Source of the DNA: Paludibacteraceae bacterium | Lineage (GTDB): Bacteria; Bacteroidota; Bacteroidia; Bacteroidales; Paludibacteraceae | DNA: 10,596 nucleotides | Assembly (NCBI GenBank): GCA_017402895.1 | Contig: JAFPLG010000120.1 | Span: 1 to 10,596, forward strand | Direction: 5' to 3' | Part shown: positions 7,271-10,596 of the stretch, piece by piece | Numbering within the stretch: position 1 is the first letter of the stretch | Layout: each line of letters starts with the position of its first letter | Notes under the pieces: generated by a model | The model's database searches: none | What the model was told of the DNA's origin: nothing | What the model saw: only the letters and a program-made list of their open reading frames with translations | Position numbers and translations under genes: made by a program

Positions 7271-8632
7271 ATGAGAATAATTACCGTAGGACGTGATGCC
7301 GGAAACAATGTGGTTGTTCGTGACCCGAAAGTTAGCAACCGGCATCTGCAACTCAAACAAGATGATTCCGGTCGTTGTAGTATCGTCGACCTGAATAGTT
7401 CCAATGGCACCTACGTCAATGGTCGCCGTATCCAAGGCGAAGTCCCTCTCCGTCCGGGAGATCAGGTGCGTATAGGCAATACTATTTTGCCTTGGATGCA
7501 ATATTTCCAGAATATTCGTGAAGGCGGCATGAGTGCTTGGATGATAGTGCTGATTGTTGTTGGCGGATTGGTCGGACTGGTAGTGACTGTGGTTATTGCA
7601 CTCAGCCTGTTGAGAATGAATCGTCCGTCGGGGGGTGCTATTCGACACGATAAGGACCTCCAACTTGTGGATGTTCCTCAGCCGCGTGATATTATGGTTG
7701 CGCCGGGTCAGACACTCGAAGACGCCTTTAGTGCATACTATCCTTCGGAGTCGATGGACAAGAGTCGCAATATAGGCGGTGCTAAGTTCTTGGCCGAGCA
7801 AGCTGCAGATAAGCAGGATGTTACGTTCTCTCGCAACTATACCAACCGCTCTGTGCAAGTGCATGTTTGCCCGTTGCATGAGATGTACCTCGTTCCCGAT
7901 TGCAACCCGCAATCCGCTGTCGCTATGATCCGCAAGAATGAGATTGAGATAACGTCCGTCGAGGTTCATAGTATCGAGCACACGTCTATGGTTGTCCGCA
8001 ATCTAACACAGCAGACGCTCACGATTCTTATCCCGCAGGGACTTATATTCGAGATTGTGGACAATGGCGAGCAAAACCTGGTTGTCTCAGAGGAAGTCCT
8101 TATTACTCTATCAGCCTACGAGAGCCAATCGATTAGTTTGAGAACTTATTGCGCAGCACACCATCGTAGTTCTCCTTCCGGTCCGGCACGCGTCACGCCG
8201 TATGTCCTATATGCGCCCGCATCAATCTATCAGAGTCAGTCGAGCGTATGGCAGTATATCGAATCACGCTCTACCCATCGCGTGGTATTCTATGCCGGTA
8301 GCGGAGGAACATGTATCAATGTGCCTTCTGTTGGTTATGTCGGATATACCGAGCGTAGTTCGAGTATGATGCACGTGTCCACGTATAGCGAGATTACTAC
8401 CAGCAGTGTTGATAGTTGCGTGGTATATCTTAACGACTATCAGTATCGTTGTATACAGCAGAAAGTCGAATCACTCCAGCAAGTCTCGCGGTCGTTCTTT
8501 AGCCGCTATGATGGCACGGAATTTATGATCGATGTGGCAGAGGCAGGAGGAATCTACTATGGTCAGAGTACATCCTTCTCTAGCTCGATGCAGTTCGTCC
8601 GTGAGTTGAAGTCCTATAGTGAACACCGTTAA
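7271..8632 (+). CDS. FHA-domain membrane protein with large Cys-containing outer domain
   Basis: The 453-residue product has an N-terminal cytoplasmic FHA domain (about 1-78) with the full binding set: G7-R8, S22-N23-R24-H25 and S44-N45-G46-T47. It should therefore read phosphothreonine made by the neighbouring kinases. One TM helix follows (about 89-114), then an outer domain of about 340 residues. That domain contains a beta-rich block (about 225-296): S-V-E-V at the start, N-L-T-Q-Q-T-L-T-I-L-I-P-Q-G-L-I-F-E, then Q-N-L-V-V, and a closing Y-C. The form N-x-T ... I-P-x-G-x-x-F ... C recurs in predicted secreted beta-sandwich domains, but I cannot name the family with confidence. Six outer cysteines (200, 211, 294, 348, 383, 394) could pair as disulfides. 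The C-terminal third is Ser/Thr/Tyr-rich. It probably passes kinase signals to the envelope, or recruits phosphorylated partners to an outer structure. Confidence 0.9.
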   Translation: MRIITVGRDAGNNVVVRDPKVSNRHLQLKQDDSGRCSIVDLNSSNGTYVNGRRIQGEVPLRPGDQVRIGNTILPWMQYFQNIREGGMSAWMIVLIVVGGLVGLVVTVVIALSLLRMNRPSGGAIRHDKDLQLVDVPQPRDIMVAPGQTLEDAFSAYYPSESMDKSRNIGGAKFLAEQAADKQDVTFSRNYTNRSVQVHVCPLHEMYLVPDCNPQSAVAMIRKNEIEITSVEVHSIEHTSMVVRNLTQQTLTILIPQGLIFEIVDNGEQNLVVSEEVLITLSAYESQSISLRTYCAAHHRSSPSGPARVTPYVLYAPASIYQSQSSVWQYIESRSTHRVVFYAGSGGTCINVPSVGYVGYTERSSSMMHVSTYSEITTSSVDSCVVYLNDYQYRCIQQKVESLQQVSRSFFSRYDGTEFMIDVAEAGGIYYGQSTSFSSSMQFVRELKSYSEHR

Positions 8633-8661
8633 GAATAGATAATTTAGAAGCAGTATATTGT

Positions 8662-10239
8662 ATGGCAGTTAATAATGCATTAAAAACCGGTACTATCCTA
8701 TTTGATCACTACCAGATCGAACGCGTCATCGGCGAAGGTGGATTTGGTATTACCTATTATGCCCGCCACCTCCAACTCGGCAACTATGTGGCTATCAAGG
8801 AGTTCTTTCTTTCTAATTATTGCAAGCGGCGCAAAAATGGTAAAGTCACATACCAAGAGATCACTCCCGAGAAATTCGAGAAGTACCGCAAGCGTTTTCA
8901 GGATGAAGCACGAACCCTATGCAAACTGAGCAATCCGCATGTGGTGCATGTCCACGATATCTTCGACGAGAACGATACCACCTATATCGTCATGGACTAT
9001 ATTGCCGGTGAGACGCTTCAGAAGAAAGTAGAACGCGAAGGTGCTCTCCCTTACGACGAAGCGGTCAACTACATGGCACAACTATGCGAGGCAGTCGAGC
9101 ATATCCATGCCAATCATATCCTCCATCGCGATATCAAACCCGATAATATCATTATTACCCCGAGCAACAATGTCGTCCTCATCGACTTCGGCTCGGCACG
9201 TGGCTTTGTGCATGACAAGGAGCAGAAACATACGGCTATGCTTACCATGGGCTATGCCCCTATCGAGCAATATACGGTTTCTAGCAAGAAGGGTAACTAT
9301 ACCGACCTCTATGCCGTAGGCGGTACGTTCTATTTCATCCTTACCGGCCAGAAACCCATCCCCGCTGCCGACCGTATGCTCAATGACGAACTCCAACCCC
9401 CTCATGCTATCAATCCTTCTATTCCAGAGGTCGCTAGCCGCACAATCATGAAGGCGCTCAATGTCAAACCCGAAGAGCGTTACCAGACCGTTGCTGAGTT
9501 CCAGAATGACCTGCTCGGAAAAACAGAGTCTTTTTCCGCAACTCCCCAATCGTCATCCCAGACTCCTACACCAACTCAGCAGCCTGCTCTGTCTAAAATG
9601 CCTGCATGGGTTGGGATCCTCATTGGAATTCTCATTGTCATCGGTCTTACTGTCGCGCTATCTATTCAACTGTCCTCTTCCGTCCAGGAACCCCAGCCGG
9701 CGCAAGTTGATACGGTGGTGGTCAAAGAGGAATCTCAACCGGAACCTGCTCCACAGCCATCTCTGATCACTCAGGGTATGGTCTACGACGTAGTCGTGGC
9801 CTACTATGAGGATTATGACGACTATAATCAGAAGCTATCCGATATCCGGAGTCAAGGATATCCCGGAGCATTCCTGGTGTCTTTTGAGCAGAGCGTCGGT
9901 GGTGCTCGCGTCATAGCTCTTCGTACTCGCTCCAAGTCGGAAGCCGAGCGCACGCAGCAGGCCCTCAAGCGATTGGGTGAGAAGGCGTGGCTGTGGCATC
10001 ACGATTGCGACGACCTAAGCAATGCGCCGGAACTGGGACATAAGCGCGGAAGAATCCACGACAAAGACGGATGGTGCAATGTGCGTGCAGGTCAGTCAAA
10101 TAATGCTGAAATAATAGGTATCCTCTACGAGGGAGAGGAAATCCTTTTCGAACGCACAAATTCCAATTGGTATGAGATTTACGATCCCGATTCAGAGGAA
10201 TTCATTGGATATGTCCACAAAACCCGAATAAGACAATAA
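8662..10239 (+). CDS. Transmembrane Ser/Thr protein kinase with outer SPOR-like and SH3 domains
   Basis: This 525-residue kinase has a complete catalytic domain: GEGGFG (24-29), K46, E82, HRDIKPDN with D157, DFG with D175, and GYAPIEQY. Its beta-3/helix-C insert is YCKRRKNGKVT. A Ser/Thr/Pro/Gln linker (about 290-310) leads to one TM helix (about 314-336) and a Pro/Glu-rich outer hinge (about 342-367). Residues about 374-447 look like a SPOR domain: Y-D-V-V-V-A-Y-Y, a helix with L-S-D-I-R-S-Q-G-Y-P, then V-I-A-L-R-T-R-S, A-E-R-T-Q-Q-A-L, and a final A-W-L-W. SPOR domains bind denuded peptidoglycan, often at division sites. A terminal SH3 domain (about 461-523) is clearly related to that of the kinase at 5085: DGWCNVR, EEILF, DSEEFIGYVH. 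ATG 8662 matches the paralogues' N-terminus. It is the last kinase in the window, 29 bases after the FHA gene and followed by an AT-rich gap. Confidence 0.93.
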   Translation: MAVNNALKTGTILFDHYQIERVIGEGGFGITYYARHLQLGNYVAIKEFFLSNYCKRRKNGKVTYQEITPEKFEKYRKRFQDEARTLCKLSNPHVVHVHDIFDENDTTYIVMDYIAGETLQKKVEREGALPYDEAVNYMAQLCEAVEHIHANHILHRDIKPDNIIITPSNNVVLIDFGSARGFVHDKEQKHTAMLTMGYAPIEQYTVSSKKGNYTDLYAVGGTFYFILTGQKPIPAADRMLNDELQPPHAINPSIPEVASRTIMKALNVKPEERYQTVAEFQNDLLGKTESFSATPQSSSQTPTPTQQPALSKMPAWVGILIGILIVIGLTVALSIQLSSSVQEPQPAQVDTVVVKEESQPEPAPQPSLITQGMVYDVVVAYYEDYDDYNQKLSDIRSQGYPGAFLVSFEQSVGGARVIALRTRSKSEAERTQQALKRLGEKAWLWHHDCDDLSNAPELGHKRGRIHDKDGWCNVRAGQSNNAEIIGILYEGEEILFERTNSNWYEIYDPDSEEFIGYVHKTRIRQ

Positions 10240-10301
10240 TTGTTAAACAAAATAATTTATAGAATTATGTTTTGCCGAATAACCCATAATAAATACCGAG
10301 T
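10240..10301 (+). promoter_or_regulatory. AT-rich gap with imperfect inverted repeat; possible promoter or weak terminator
   Basis: This is the longest gap in the window and is very AT-rich. CAAAATAATT (10248-10257) and AATTATGTTTTG (10263-10274) are complementary apart from a 2-base bulge, with a 5-base loop. The near-palindrome TTGTTAAACAA overlaps its left edge (10240-10250). The right arm includes TATGTTTTG, one base longer than the TAnnTTTG minus-7 element of Bacteroidota promoters, and a possible TTG lies about 23 bases upstream. There is no GC-rich stem with a T run, so a classical terminator is unlikely. It could be an operator or promoter for the gene at 10302, or it could be chance in AT-rich DNA. 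Confidence 0.25.
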
Positions 10302-10596
10302 ATGGAAAAATTCACAAAAGCACGTTTCCAAGCACGTCTGATTTCATTCTGCTACGCGATCCTGGAAACACGTCAGTCCGATTTTGATCCGGAGAAGATC
10401 AAAAACCAGGCGCCTGTTCAGACTATTATGCAGGCGCTTGAGTACGCCAACAACGAGGAAACGAACGTCATTCGCAGCCTCCCGGATGTGGCTGGCAGAA
10501 AACCTACGCAACATGATCAGTTCAGCCATTTGATAGGTGCGCTCGAGGGCAAAAACGTTGTTTATCAGCGTATGCCGCCCAGCCTCCTGCTGACCG
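10302..10596 (+). CDS. Hypothetical protein, N-terminal part (3' end outside window)
   Basis: An open frame starts at ATG 10302 (MEKFTKARFQARLISFCYAI) and continues for 98 codons to the window edge without a stop. The visible part has no signal peptide and no clear membrane helix. It looks helical at first (ETRQSDFDPEKIKNQAPVQT, then ALEYANNEE) and then more mixed, ending near GKNVVYQRMPPSLLLT. I do not recognise the family. It differs from the genes before it in having no kinase or FHA module and in being set off by a 62-base AT-rich gap, so it may start a separate unit or be a more loosely linked member. The base composition and codon style look like those of the neighbours. The start is supported by the AT-rich leader and the absence of any other long frame on either strand here. 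Confidence 0.7.
   Translation, partial: MEKFTKARFQARLISFCYAILETRQSDFDPEKIKNQAPVQTIMQALEYANNEETNVIRSLPDVAGRKPTQHDQFSHLIGALEGKNVVYQRMPPSLLLT

Larger units (their letters stand above)
1..10239 (+). other. Probable operon: five kinases, two FHA proteins and a MORN scaffold
   Basis: Eight co-directional genes have gaps of 20, 0, 20, 14, 20, 24 and 29 bases. No recognisable promoter, terminator or divergent gene interrupts them, so co-transcription from an upstream promoter is the simplest reading. Functional coherence (writers, readers and an envelope scaffold) supports a joint pathway. No PP2C-type eraser is present inside the window. Confidence 0.7.

Noticed and set aside
1..10596. tRNA, rRNA, insertion sequence or phage genes
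   Set aside because: Gaps are too short to hold such elements, and no transposase, integrase or terminal inverted repeat pattern was seen.

Overview
The window looks like a chromosomal segment from a Bacteroidota member, most likely a Bacteroidales of gut or rumen type. The signs are: no Shine-Dalgarno sequences before the starts, AT-rich leaders of 0-30 bases, a BACON-like domain in a secreted protein, and SPOR, YARHG and bacterial SH3 modules together with signal-peptide and single-pass proteins. No RNA gene, insertion sequence, CRISPR array or phage gene was seen. Everything supported is on the + strand.

Layout: (1) the 3' end of a Ser/Thr kinase gene (1-485) with a Gly-Pro hexanucleotide-repeat linker and two membrane segments; (2) a full kinase with one membrane helix and a Cys-containing outer domain (506-1936); (3) a secreted TPR-like/BACON-like/MORN-repeat protein (1937-4006); (4) a soluble kinase ending in a four-cysteine zinc ribbon (4027-5070); (5) a kinase-TM-YARHG-SH3 protein (5085-6740); (6) a short FHA-TM protein (6761-7246); (7) a larger FHA-TM protein with a cysteine-rich outer domain (7271-8632); (8) a kinase-TM-SPOR-SH3 protein (8662-10239); (9) after a 62-base AT-rich gap with an inverted repeat, the start of an unrecognised gene (10302 to the end).

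Genes 1-8 are separated by 0-29 bases and probably form one transcription unit that starts upstream of the window. The unit carries five paralogous Hanks-type kinases. Their catalytic domains are close to one another, but each has a different C-terminal module: a two-TM tail, a Cys-bearing helical outer domain, a zinc ribbon, YARHG+SH3, or SPOR+SH3. Two FHA proteins supply likely phosphothreonine readers, and a long secreted MORN protein supplies a likely envelope scaffold. I infer an envelope-surveillance or envelope-assembly phospho-signalling system with swappable sensors. No PP2C phosphatase lies inside the window. The kinase N-lobes and C-lobes group differently among the paralogues, which suggests gene conversion within the array.
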